From Azadirachta indica (taxonomy: Eukaryota > Streptophyta > Magnoliopsida > Sapindales > Meliaceae), in contig CM040444.1 in the NCBI GenBank assembly GCA_022749755.1, positions 17,033,274 through 17,097,273 on the forward strand: a stretch of DNA of 64,000 nucleotides, written 5' to 3'. Within the stretch, counting starts at the first letter, position 1, and each line of letters starts with the position of its first letter. A program made the translations under genes and the position numbers. The notes beneath the pieces are model-generated. The model was not told where the DNA came from and did not search any database. It saw only the letters and a program-made list of their open reading frames with translations. This document shows, in pieces, positions 13,964 through 24,400 of the stretch.

Positions 13964-13965
<2 letters not shown>

Positions 13966-15523
13966 GGCTACTTACTTGTAGATTCAATGGACTTTGTAAG
14001 TAGCATAAAATATGTTCTAGAACAAATTAACCTATAATTTACTACTTAATAATTATTACATTTACCTACTCATAAAAATATAGTCAACATTTGGACTTTT
14101 GGATCCATTGCATGCATACCTGGCTTAGCTATAACTTGCTGAGGGATGTATTTGGAAACACATTTTGGAAGATGTTGCCAACCGTTTTTTTTTTTTCTAC
14201 CAAATTGATCATGTCATTAATGAGATTGAGAATCGAATCGACCCACCTCTAGTTGGGTAACAAAATTAAACCTAATACAAAACATTTTAAATTATATAAA
14301 AGAATAACAATAAAATAATTTATACTATAAAATAAGGACATGATTAAGATACAGCTGTATGTACCACACAACTCTCGATTTTTTTGTTACAATTTTCAAT
14401 TTTTTTAGTTACAAAATTGTAATAAAAGAGTTGAAAAACGTACTCTATACATCCATATTTGCATTTGTAATGTGATTTATATGTACCATTTGTAATGAAA
14501 ACCATACCATGCAGCAAGTTTGTGTGAGGGAGAGAGTTGGTCGGTTGGGTCATATGGCCATATGGATGTATATCATTAATTGTAGGTTGGTAGAGGGAGG
14601 GTACTATCACAATGGGAGGCAACATTGTGTGTGAGTTTCTTCATACCTTTTTATAATTTTTTGTGTGTGTGTGTTTTTTTTTTTGTTTTTATAGCTTTCA
14701 ATTTTTGATCGATCGAGTGGAAGAGATAGGTTACCCACCACCTCCACTTCATATATATCCTTTCCCTCTCATTATTTCTCATCCTCTCCTTGCTTATCCT
14801 CTTCTTTTTCCATTTCTTCTCCAAATGAAAAATCCTAACTTTTTGCCATAAAGACAAATTAACCTTAAATGAATCACAATCAAATAAAAATCCGATCTTA
14901 ATTATTGTCAAAATGAATTAACATATATAATATAAGTTTGAGAATAACTCTTAATTATTCAGTTTTTTTTTTGTTATATTACAATTTTTAGTGTTGTAAT
15001 ATAGATTCGATAATTAATTGTTTATCCTTAACTCTGACTCTGTGTGTTGTGTATTGGTTAATTAATTTATTTCTATCAACCTGCTACCTGCTGCCTGCTG
15101 GGGCTGGTGTACATTAGTACCAGCAGCAATTATAACCTGGGCCTTGCGAAATTCTGGTGGAGATCTGACAAACCCTAACTTTATCTTGGAAAAGATGAGT
15201 GGCAAAAAATCCAAAAATAGAAAAGTGTTTTTCTTACACCAAATCAGAGATAAAAATTGAAAGAAAATAATAATAAAAACACTTTATAATATTGCAATAA
15301 ATGTTAAACGTTACCAATAATTTCCCTGTTGTACTAATCTTTTTCCTTTTACTACTATGCAGTAATAAAAACAACATACAGATTAGATTTTAAAATCAGA
15401 GAGAGTTCCGGAGATGAGAGAGATCGTTTAGAAAGTAAATATATTTGATTTTTGATCTGTTCAGCTACATGATTAATAATAATAATCAAATTCAAACCCC
15501 CACTCCCCCCATTTCAGTTTTTT

Positions 15524-16443
15524 TCATTTCATTTCCAAGCTTCTGTAATCCAAAACACCAGATTTCAAGCCTAAGAAATCATAGCAAGTACTGCTGGTGC
15601 TACTACTACCACCAATACTATTAACACTGCAACTGCAATCTTTACTGTTTTGTAATCCCAAACTGCAAGCAAAACACAGACTTCTCCCTCCGGTTTTCAG
15701 TGGCTGATTGGAAAGAGAAACAGGCTGATTGCTTTGCGACGGAGGACTGATTCTCAGCTCCAGATTTAAGTCTGGACATCTTTCTTCTTGAACTTGATGA
15801 TGTAAAATCTCTTCCTTGCACGCAAACCCAATTGTTTTCTTCTCTTTCTCTTCTTTATTATTATTATTATTATTATTTGCAGCAGTCGTAGCACAAGTAA
15901 AAGAAATTGTTGTCACATCAGCAGCAGTTTGAGCAGCAGGTGCAGCCGCAGCAGCTGGTTCATTGAGTGGTCTGTGAGTTGCAGGATCAATCCCTCTGTT
16001 CAAAAGTTTCCTTCTTATGTGCGTATTCCAGTAATTCTTTATTTCATTATCCGTTCTTCCCGGTAATCTCCCAGCAATAAGAGACCATCTGCACCAACAA
16101 GAGGCCATCAAGATAAGGATCTTTTTCAACCCAAAAAAAAAAAAAAAGAAAAAAATTGTATGTTAAAACAGCAAACTTACTTGTTACCAAGGAGACTGTG
16201 GAGTTTAATGATGAGTTCATCTTCTTCTTCAGTGAAATTACCACGCTTAAGGTCAGGCCTTAAATAATTGATCCAGCGAAGCCTGCAACTTTTCCCACAT
16301 CGGAGAAGTCCAGCGGCTTTAGGTAGAGACCGCCAGCAGCCTTCACCGTGGGCCCTGATGTAAGCAATAAGACGATCATCTTCTTCTTTGGTCCAGGCAC
16401 CTTTGTTTGTGTGAGCCTTTTCACAGCAAGGAGATCTTCCCAT
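15524..16443 (-). CDS. R2R3-MYB transcriptional repressor, subgroup 4 (MYB4/MYB308-like; 2 exons, 275 aa)
   Basis: Nuclear DNA-binding protein; subgroup-4 MYBs repress phenylpropanoid, lignin and flavonoid genes. Exons 16443-16181 and 16088-15524 sum to 276 codons with stop. The R2 repeat has Trp17, Trp37 and Trp57; R3 has Phe70, Trp89 and Trp108. The bHLH-binding signature [DE]Lx2[RK]x3Lx6Lx3R is present at residues 76-95. All four subgroup-4 C-terminal motifs are visible: C1 [13 protein letters not shown] (117-129), C2 EAR repressor PDLNLEL (193-199), C3 zinc-finger-like Cys cluster (Cys226, Cys229, Cys238, Cys240), and C4 [17 protein letters not shown] at the C-terminus. Residues 159-165 are a poly-Asn run encoded by an AAT microsatellite. 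The start [15 protein letters not shown] is the standard one. Subgroup is certain; target genes are not deducible. Confidence 0.96.
15854..15880 (-). repeat. Coding AAT microsatellite (poly-Asn) in the MYB gene
   Basis: A run of ATT on the plus strand encodes seven consecutive Asn in the variable linker between the C1 motif and the EAR motif. Length changes by multiples of three would be tolerated. Confidence 0.9.
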
Positions 16444-16478
16444 TGGAAGATATCTATATAAGAATAAGAATGACTACA

Positions 16479-16480
<2 letters not shown>

Positions 16481-16515
<35 letters not shown>
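16481..16515 (-). repeat. (GTA)n microsatellite in the MYB 5' leader
   Basis: About 11-12 trinucleotide units, 40-70 nt upstream of the MYB start codon and downstream of the probable TATA box, so probably within the transcribed leader. An imperfect AAGAAGC/AAGCAAG tandem follows at about 16560-16600. Confidence 0.9.
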
Positions 16516-16516
<1 letters not shown>

Positions 16517-16753
16517 CTGGTATTATTAGTAATACTTCCAATACTATCTTACTAGTAGTAGCAAAGCAAGAAGCAAGAAGCAAAAAGCAAGAAGCAAGAA
16601 TCCAGAAGCAATAGGAAGTTTTAGAGTTTGGTGTTAATAGTTTTGTTTTCTAATATTTGTTTTTGGAACCAGAAATGGAGGAAGGATTTGTTGTTTTCGA
16701 TTTCTTTGTTGCTGAAACATTTAGGCCGGCTCTTTTGAGAAGTTGAAGGAAGT

Positions 16754-16766
16754 GGTTATATATAGG
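16754..16766 (-). promoter_or_regulatory. Probable TATA box of the MYB gene
   Basis: On the minus strand the site reads CCCTATATATAACC, about 315 nt upstream of the MYB ATG. It closely fits the plant TATA consensus and would give a leader of about 280 nt containing the GTA microsatellite. Confidence 0.55.
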
Positions 16767-16916
16767 GTGTTGACTATTGGAATTGAGAGAAAAGGAGACA
16801 TTAAAAAGAATAAATAAAAATTTAAAAAATTAAAAAATGGGCAGTGACCCTAATTGCTTCTAGATGTGAGTTGGTGAGACAGGTTTGAGGGAGTGGCTGG
16901 TGTGGTGGCTTTTCCT

Positions 16917-16939
16917 TTTTTTTTTTTTTTTTTTTTTTC

Positions 16940-16979
<40 letters not shown>
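16917..16979. repeat. Poly-T and (CT)n tract upstream of the MYB gene
   Basis: About 20 T followed by about 17 CT units, 470-540 nt upstream of the MYB start. On the gene strand this is a GA-rich tract in the proximal promoter, a context where GAGA-binding (BPC) proteins are known to act in plants; any role here is inference. Confidence 0.85.
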
Positions 16980-16982
<3 letters not shown>

Positions 16983-17102
16983 CTTTCCTTCTTTGATGAT
17001 ATTAGAATCAGTCATATATTATAAGTTAAAGGGACATTAGCTATAGGTAAACTTCAGGTAGGTGTAAAGTAAGGTTGTATATTAGTTCTTTAATTAATAA
17101 TT

Positions 17103-17543
17103 GAGATAATAACATAAAGATCCCTGAATTTTTATGTTTTTACAAATACTAATATAGTTTTTATGCTTGTATCAAATAGGTCCTTAACTTTTATTGACAT
17201 AATTGAATGTTAATGTTATGAATCTCAATTTTTTTCCCCTTACCAAGTAAATTAGGAGGTATATTACAAATGATTTTGAAAATTATGAAAATTTATCGCT
17301 CAATAAAGATCACATCACTTGTCATATCATCTAAGATAAAATTTGAGGCATACAATATTACTCATAATTGAAATACCCCTTAGCAGTAAGTTACACTCTT
17401 ATATTGAAATGGTAAAAATTTAAACTATAAGGACAATTTTGATTATTTTAATGAGGAATAAGGACTTTTTAACATAAACAAGACAATTATGTCTTTATTT
17501 GTAATAATATAAAAGATTGAGGACTCAAATTTTATTATTCTAC
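17103..17543. mobile_element. Small terminal-inverted-repeat element (family B, copy 1)
   Basis: About 440 bp. The left end (GATAATAACATAAAGATCCC...) and the reverse complement of the right end (GAATAATAAAATTTGAGTCC...) match over about 45 bp with mismatches. A second copy with the same ends lies 2.1 kb away at 19623-19949, and internal words such as TCCTTAAC near the left end are shared. No transposase frame, so non-autonomous (MITE). No clear target-site duplication is visible; superfamily unassigned. Confidence 0.55.
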
Positions 17544-18253
17544 TAATAGTATTGTTATAAAATATTTTTATATAGGCAAGGCAAGGTGTGATATCTGTAG
17601 ACTTTATTTAAATCTTGTGTCATAATTAAACTCTCTCCATGATATCCCATACTTTATATACTTGAAGATTAATGATTCAGTTACCTCGCAAAATCTTCCC
17701 CCAACTTATCATCACTAAACAATTAACATGTACCAAAATACATGTAAAAACTCTTATTATTAATATTATTATTAGTATCTTGTTGTTGGAACTAACACCC
17801 GTGTGGTTGGGTTTCTCAATTAAATGACCTATTACATTTTTTAATTTTTCATTAGTCATTATTGTACTCTATTTTAGTGTGCAAAAGTACACTTCTTCTA
17901 AATCTTGAGATGATGGGTTATTAGTTATTTAAGCTATTTCTACTTAATCTTAAAAATAATGTACTCTGCCATTTGTTTATGTTAGATAATTAATGATTTT
18001 ATTTTATAATAACAATAAATTTAAAAAATTAGAATACGGCAATTCTAAACATACCTTACATTGATAAATTAGATTCAATATAGATCTATGATTATGTTAT
18101 TTTAAAGGTGGATGGTTGTAGTGGGCTTTTGGTAAAAGAGAAGAAAAATATGGTAGAAGCGGGTTTGGGTTGTACCATTGTCCATACTTGTACTAAAAAG
18201 AATGAAAAGAAAAAAAAAAAACGGGGTTCTTTATTCTATTGGTACACTATCAA

Positions 18254-18255
<2 letters not shown>

Positions 18256-18289
<34 letters not shown>
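18256..18289. repeat. (GA)n microsatellite
   Basis: About 17 GA units. Apparent open frames across it are repeat artefacts. Confidence 0.9.
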
Positions 18290-18293
<4 letters not shown>

Positions 18294-18570
18294 TAGAAGA
18301 GTCAGAGAGGTTGGGTTGAAAGGCAAGATGATGAAAGAAAAAGAGAGAGAAAAAAAAAAAAAGAAAAGATACATAATGAGTGTGGTTGTGGTTGTATGTG
18401 GGCTTTGGTTCACCTTCCACTTTTTTAGTTTATGTATTTTTGGGTGTGTTTTTATTTTTGCGCTCACAAACCTTGTGGTGCAAGTTTAGGCAACAATGGG
18501 GGGTAGGGTTAGGGATGGAGAAGTTGATTCACCTTTTTGTTGTTATCTTCTCCAATCCCAATTTGCAGAA

Positions 18571-18594
18571 CACAAAAAAAAAAAAAAAAAAAAC

Positions 18595-18627
<33 letters not shown>

Positions 18628-18675
18628 GGGGGGGTTTTTATTGGGGATTCTCTCTCTCTCTCTCTCTCTCTCTCT
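18571..18675. repeat. Poly-A, poly-T and (TC)n cluster
   Basis: An A-tract of about 20 nt, CTCCTC, a T-tract of about 27 nt, G-rich spacer, then (TC)n of about 13 units. The adjacent A and T tracts can form a hairpin. Confidence 0.85.
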
Positions 18676-18962
18676 TATCACGAAATTCATTCAAGTGGCT
18701 GGTAAGAGTTAAGATCATGGGCAGAAGTAGTTTTCATTGATAGCCCCCCAACATATATAGTTATCTGTGAGCATTTCACCTACTTTCTTACTTTCTTTTT
18801 TATTTTTTATAAAAAAAAATTTAACCTTTTTCTGACTGTCCTTGCTTGCACCTGCACCTTGTTCAACACTACCCTCTTTTTGATGTTGAACACCATTATA
18901 TTATAGCACATAGATTTATCATTTTTCATTCCCCTTACAATTACTTCTTATCTTCTTCCAAC

Positions 18963-19006
<44 letters not shown>
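18963..19006. repeat. (AT)n(AG)n compound microsatellite
   Basis: About 11 AT units run directly into about 11 AG units. Confidence 0.9.
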
Positions 19007-19007
<1 letters not shown>

Positions 19008-19622
19008 AATTATCATGTGTAATTTACTTTTTATTTACTCTAATTACATCTTCCACTCACCAAAGAAAAGAAGTATATATAAACAAATTTTGAGGTGCAA
19101 ATATCTATATTTTGTTAAAATTTGAACCCATGACTCTTTAAAAAGTTATTAAGAGACAGAAAAATTATTAAGTAAATTTTGGTGCCAAGAAATTAATATA
19201 AATTTAAAAAAAAATTCCAACTTTTAAACAAAGAAAAACCCAACTAATTTCTTTATCCATACATGCTGCCATGTGTTTAGTTTTGAGTAAATTGAACTAA
19301 AGTAACAAACAAATTTAAGCTACCAAATTTTATGCCCAAAATTGGAGAAAAGCAAGAGCAAGAAGGAAAACATAATGTTTCATAAAATTAAAACTATATA
19401 CAAAAATGATCGATCCAACATACACCAACACTCATTAATTGATCTGACGGCCCTTATTATATCAATCAATCAGTCAGTTAGATGCTAATTGCAACGCGAT
19501 TTTTACAGTAGTCTTGGCCCCTTTTCCCTACAAATGCCACACATACACACCAATAACACCATGCCCACAAAAAAGGGAAATAATAGATAGTAATCAATCA
19601 AATATCCTAAATCATAACAAAT

Positions 19623-19949
19623 GGGATAATAACATCTAGATCCCTGAATTTTTATTTTTTATAGAATAATATTATTTATTTATATGTAACAAATCAATCC
19701 TTAACTCCTCCTATTGATATTGATATGGCAAAGTTTAATATTACAACCATAATTTTTATTTTCATTTCAATATAGATTATGGGCCTAATATTGCGAATTT
19801 TTATGTTGAAAATTCAATAAGGATCACATACATTGGGGTGTTAAAATAAATGAGGGCTATTGACTTATATACCTATTGGTTAAAAATGAATAAATTATAT
19901 TCTTATTTATAAAATACAAAAAGGTATAGACCCAAATATTATTATTCCA
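19623..19949. mobile_element. Small terminal-inverted-repeat element (family B, copy 2)
   Basis: About 330 bp. The left end GGGATAATAACATCTAGATC and the reverse complement of the right end (TGGAATAATAATATTTGGGT) are inverted repeats, and both ends match copy 1 at 17103-17543. It is shorter than copy 1 by an internal deletion or divergence. No coding capacity. Confidence 0.55.
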
Positions 19950-21423
19950 GTAATAATTGCGCGGGTAAAAATTAGGATTTCGGACCGACTTCAAACTTAC
20001 CTAATTTTTTTCTTTGTACCTGTGTGATTGATATTTTTATTATATTTTATTTATTAGCTATCCGTCACAACAATATACAGTGTATGTATTAACTTTCATT
20101 TTTTAAAAAAAAAGTAGATAATTTTACTCATTTAAATAATTTTTTATACTTTAACCTTGTAAATTTTGAATATTTATATTTTTTAACTTCTATAATTACA
20201 ACTGTCACTTTACCTTTGTACTCAAAATAAAATAATTATCAGTCAATTGATTGAATAGATAATATAGATATATATAAAATCGAGGTCCGATTATTTTAGG
20301 ATGGAAGAAGAATTTAATTTGTATTTTAAAACAACAACAACAACAACAATAATAATGTTCCGAATGGTTAAGGGGGGTTATGAATGAAGATCGGGAAAAT
20401 GATAGGATAATCGGAAATGTGTGGTGACAGACAGCAAAGCAAGCACGTGGATATCATGTGCTTAGGTTATGAAGATGAACAGAACAAGATTCGTGGCGTT
20501 GTCTGTCTGTCCAAAAGAAAAAGCCCTTTTGAGTCTTACAATCCTTACCCTTACCTACCTAATTTGGCTTGGCTCCTTCGTCTTTCCATGTGGGTCTTCC
20601 TTTTCATAATTTTAGTTCCAAGTCAGTTTTCAGTGACCCACATGGGATGGATCATAGATGGGAGGGGATATGAGTTTTCTTTCTATAAATTATTTTAAGC
20701 ATTTAATATAATCACTTAAATGTTAATCTAATCTAATCTAATCTAATCTACTTGATTATCGAGAAATCCTATAGTCCTCTCGACCTCGTTTTCAAGAATT
20801 TGCTTGCGGAGTTTCAGGGCAAAAGCATATGAAAATATCTAATTTAAGTTAGTTCCTCTAGGATTAGCTGAAATACAATACAACTATGGGAAGAATTGTA
20901 GATTAATATCATACGGTTGATTACGACTGCGGCAACAATAATTTTAGGTGGGACTAAAAAATTAGGTTTACTTTGTATACTTTTAGCGCTAATCAGAGAT
21001 TTCATAACCTGCATTAGTTACTCTTAAAGCTCATCTTCATCTAATTTAATCAAATATTATAAAATAAATAACTGTCAGCACATCAATTGAACAAAAAGTA
21101 ATCATAACGTTTTCTACCTTATTCTAAATGATGCTGATGTGATTTCCAAAATGAGATATTAACAGAGGAAGGTAAGTACCAAAACTCATATGCCGTCAAT
21201 ATTATTATTTTAAAGTGGGAAAGAAAAAGGTAATTTTTCTGTGTTTCAATCAAATATTATTTGTCTAGTTGCCAAGCTGCAAGTAAAGCATATAGAATGC
21301 ACTATATCTTCAGGAATAAATAGGTACTTTGCAGTCCTGTGGTCGCGAGTACTGGGCTAGCATTCACTAATAAATTAATAAATAACTGATGGTATAAGCA
21401 TCAACCAAAAAGTACATCTTGTC

Positions 21424-24400
21424 TCACTTCATCTTTTTGCGAACTTCATAAAAGTAGCTTAGGATCACCACTGCTGCCGCAACTACAACTCCAACGGCAC
21501 CTTGAGCCAATACAGTGCAATCATTTGGAATTATCTTGGAGGCAGTAGAAAACCCTAGTTCTGAAAGTTTCTTATGTGATGCTCCATAATCTCTAAAGAA
21601 TGAATCCTCGTCCTGACGTGGGCCAGAAATTGGGTAAAGTGAGTAGAAAACTACAACAAATCAAAATAGTAATAGAAAAATAAGTTTTGGTGGAAATTAG
21701 AACAAGTAACGCATTACATTAGCACTTCTAGAGAGAGACAGAGAGATAATCATTTGAGGGAAGTTCATTTGAAGAAATATTGACAATAAAGGACCAAACA
21801 AATCAACCCAACAAACTTTGATCAAACTCGTTATGCATTATAGTTCAGAGTTGGGTAATGGTTGGACTTCACATACACAACATCGCGTTCTAATTTCTAA
21901 GGTGGTCACACCAACTGGAAGAGGTGCTAATCCCTGAGCCAGGTTTTATCAATTTCAGGTCAGCTCAAAAACTATATCCCTGACCCAACTAATTACCGAA
22001 CAAACCACCTAATGCCACACTTTAAAACTACTTTAAAAAAATCATGGAAGTATCTAATGGTATAAATGCGGGACAGCAACAACAGTGAAAAGTACTACCA
22101 GCCAGGTTTCGGGTTGGCCAAGTTGAGATCTTAATCCAAACCCAACCTCTTTGTAGAAAGGCTGAGGTCACGTTAGATTGGCCCATTTGATTAAGGGTTC
22201 ACCGAAATGGGTTGGCAGGTCATATCTACCCCAGATTCTGCCAATCTCTATGATTGCAGAGGTGGGCCTTGTTTAGCAAAAGAAAGAAGTACTTCCAAAA
22301 TTAGACACTATATTGATACTCAGGCAGTGATCATTGTGCATGTAAGAGAATAGAAAAAAAAAAATGAGAGAACAATGTCAAAGTTGCTTATTTTCTAGAA
22401 ATAAGCATATTGTATCACTAAATGAAGCCTGGTTGACAGCAGGGTCACTTGGTTAAGATAAGTAAATGATACCTTCGCATACAGCTCAACATAACGACGA
22501 AACTGAGGGTCTTCCAATAAACACTTGTCTGTTGGAAGTTGTAATAACCCTTCTGATTCCCCATTCAACAGTTCCCTGGAATCAACAGTAATTGTGAATA
22601 ATTGATTGAATTATACTCTGAATGACTCCAATTACATGGATTAAAAAAAAAGCAATATTTTGCCGAGTCCAGTTTAAATCTTACACAAAGTACGAGTTAT
22701 CAAATTTCAGAGGTTCCCTGGTCCAAGGGCCTTCAAAACCTGATCTCTCTGGATGTCCCCTTCCCTATACCACAATAGCAAACCAAAAATGTTTAGTTTC
22801 ATGTACCCACTGCATGCAATCTCAGATATAGGTACAAGCATGAAGAGAGTTACCAGAGTATGGGCCCCTGAGAGTGCCACAATATCCTTGTCAGACAGAC
22901 CCATCCGACAAAAGACATCCCTTAGATGAGGTGCACCTACACCCAAAGTTACAACAGGATACGTTAAACATACCTCCTGTGTGGGGTCACATACAAGAAC
23001 TTTAAATTAATGGTGTGAAAAATAACTTGAACATTTCTCTGCTTTAAAACAAAAAATACAGAGCACCGAACCCTAATTAACATATGATTGCAAATAGCAT
23101 AGCTATGGAACCCAATCTCTCATAGAATATCTTATCAACCAAAAACGTCTTCTTGATTTGTGTGGGTTCTACAACCTTAATTCTGAATTTCCATAAAGCA
23201 TAAGCCCGTGGTAATTTGCCATCAATCATTGCAGAGCCGGGCCATGCTGATTCTTGAAGTGGCAGTGGCATATTCTATAGATCTGATTGAAGACATTGAA
23301 CTCATGCCATCAAGGCCAAGCCAATACTACCATGCCACAAAAGCATAATTAAAGACATTTTTTATTCAATTTAACAATAATCACCATGTATATACACTTG
23401 TAGATTGTATGAATCATATCATAACAAATTACTGGTAACCACATTAACAGAATAAACCATGCAGATATGGGAAAAGTTAAAAAGTAAAGGAAAACACAAA
23501 CAAAATTAGCCATTGAAATGATAAATTTAAGATTTCAAATGTTCAGTTACTTCTTCCCATTAACTTGGGGAAAATGATAAAATTAAATAAAAGTAATGAT
23601 CATCTAGTCAAATTTAAGGGGGAAAAAAAAAAGAGCAAATATCAGGTGCCTATTGCTAAAATTTATAAGTAATTTAGGAAACGGCATCCAGTAAACTAGA
23701 TTTTCAAGTATTTGATATTGACAAAATGCTTCAGGATTTAAGAATAAAATAAAATAAACCAATAAAGATACCTTGTTTGGCATCTGGAAGACGACCTTCC
23801 TTGGTAGAAATTTTTGAATCCTAAGAAGAAAGGGCAAGTAACCAATTAGAATTATTCATAATACATGTTAAATTTTCAAGAAGCCACAATATAATACCTT
23901 TCGACCAGGAACAAAGTCAATGGTAGGACCTCCAGTGACCTCAACTGCAACAACACCCGCAAGCTAAAGAGCAAGTAATTATTGAAAAGAATAATCAGTT
24001 TCAGATATAAAAAGCCCAAAATTTATTCTTGGACACTGAGATGTTAACAGAATACTGGTATTAGCTTAATGGCCAAAAAGATAAATGCTTCTCAAGGATA
24101 ATGCAAATTCACTTTAAGGAGGACTCCACATGTATAATGTCTGATATGAACCGAAAGTGGTGCTAGCATTGTACAGCTCTGTTGTGTATTTCAATAATTC
24201 CTCAAAAATTGCATTGATTTGCCAAATTATACCATTTCATCTTTTTTCCCTACAAGCCTCAGCCTCCGGATGTCCCTTCGGCTTGTCAACATTGATCTGG
24301 CCTCATGATCCAAGTCAATGGTCAACAGCATAAAGAAATCCACCATTTACAACAATTTCTATCAAGATATATATGGGAGAAGGATCAGTAATCCCTTAAC

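Larger units (their letters stand above)
6831..15523. other. Large AT-rich gene-free tract with microsatellites and two GC islands
   Basis: About 8.7 kb between the 3' end of the proteasome gene and the 3' end of the MYB gene. The first 100-200 nt are proteasome 3' UTR. Most of the rest is AT-rich and low in complexity, with (TG)n at 7826-7861, TATG repeats near 9957-9990, (AAAT)n near 10095-10117, (GA)n at 12905-12939, (AAT)n at 12961-12978 and a 35-nt T-tract at 13929-13963. Two stretches stand out by higher GC and promoter-like words, 7340-7560 and 11800-12060. The open frames are all below 120 codons and look random. I find no exon chain, RNA gene or autonomous transposon here. Confidence 0.6.
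16444..21423. other. Repeat-rich spacer between MYB and ascorbate peroxidase genes
   Basis: About 5 kb holding the MYB leader and promoter, a T-tract plus (CT)n at 16917-16979, two related small inverted-repeat elements (17103-17543 and 19623-19949), (GA)n at 18256-18289, an A/T/TC cluster at 18571-18675, (AT)n(AG)n at 18963-19006 and a (TAATC)5 tandem near 20724-20750. A block at 20417-20698 is slightly richer in GC and open for 93 codons, but matches no family I know. The last 100 nt or so before 21423 are probably peroxidase 3' UTR. Confidence 0.55.

Noticed and set aside
18108..18740. Several overlapping open frames of 60-110 codons
   Set aside because: They consist mainly of translated GA, TC, A and T tracts (Arg-Glu, Ser-Leu, Lys and Phe runs).
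21613..22472. Possible retroelement fragment in the last peroxidase intron
   Set aside because: The stretch with repeated AACCCAACC/GGGTTGG words suggested a relic, but I found no terminal repeats, tail or coding remnant.
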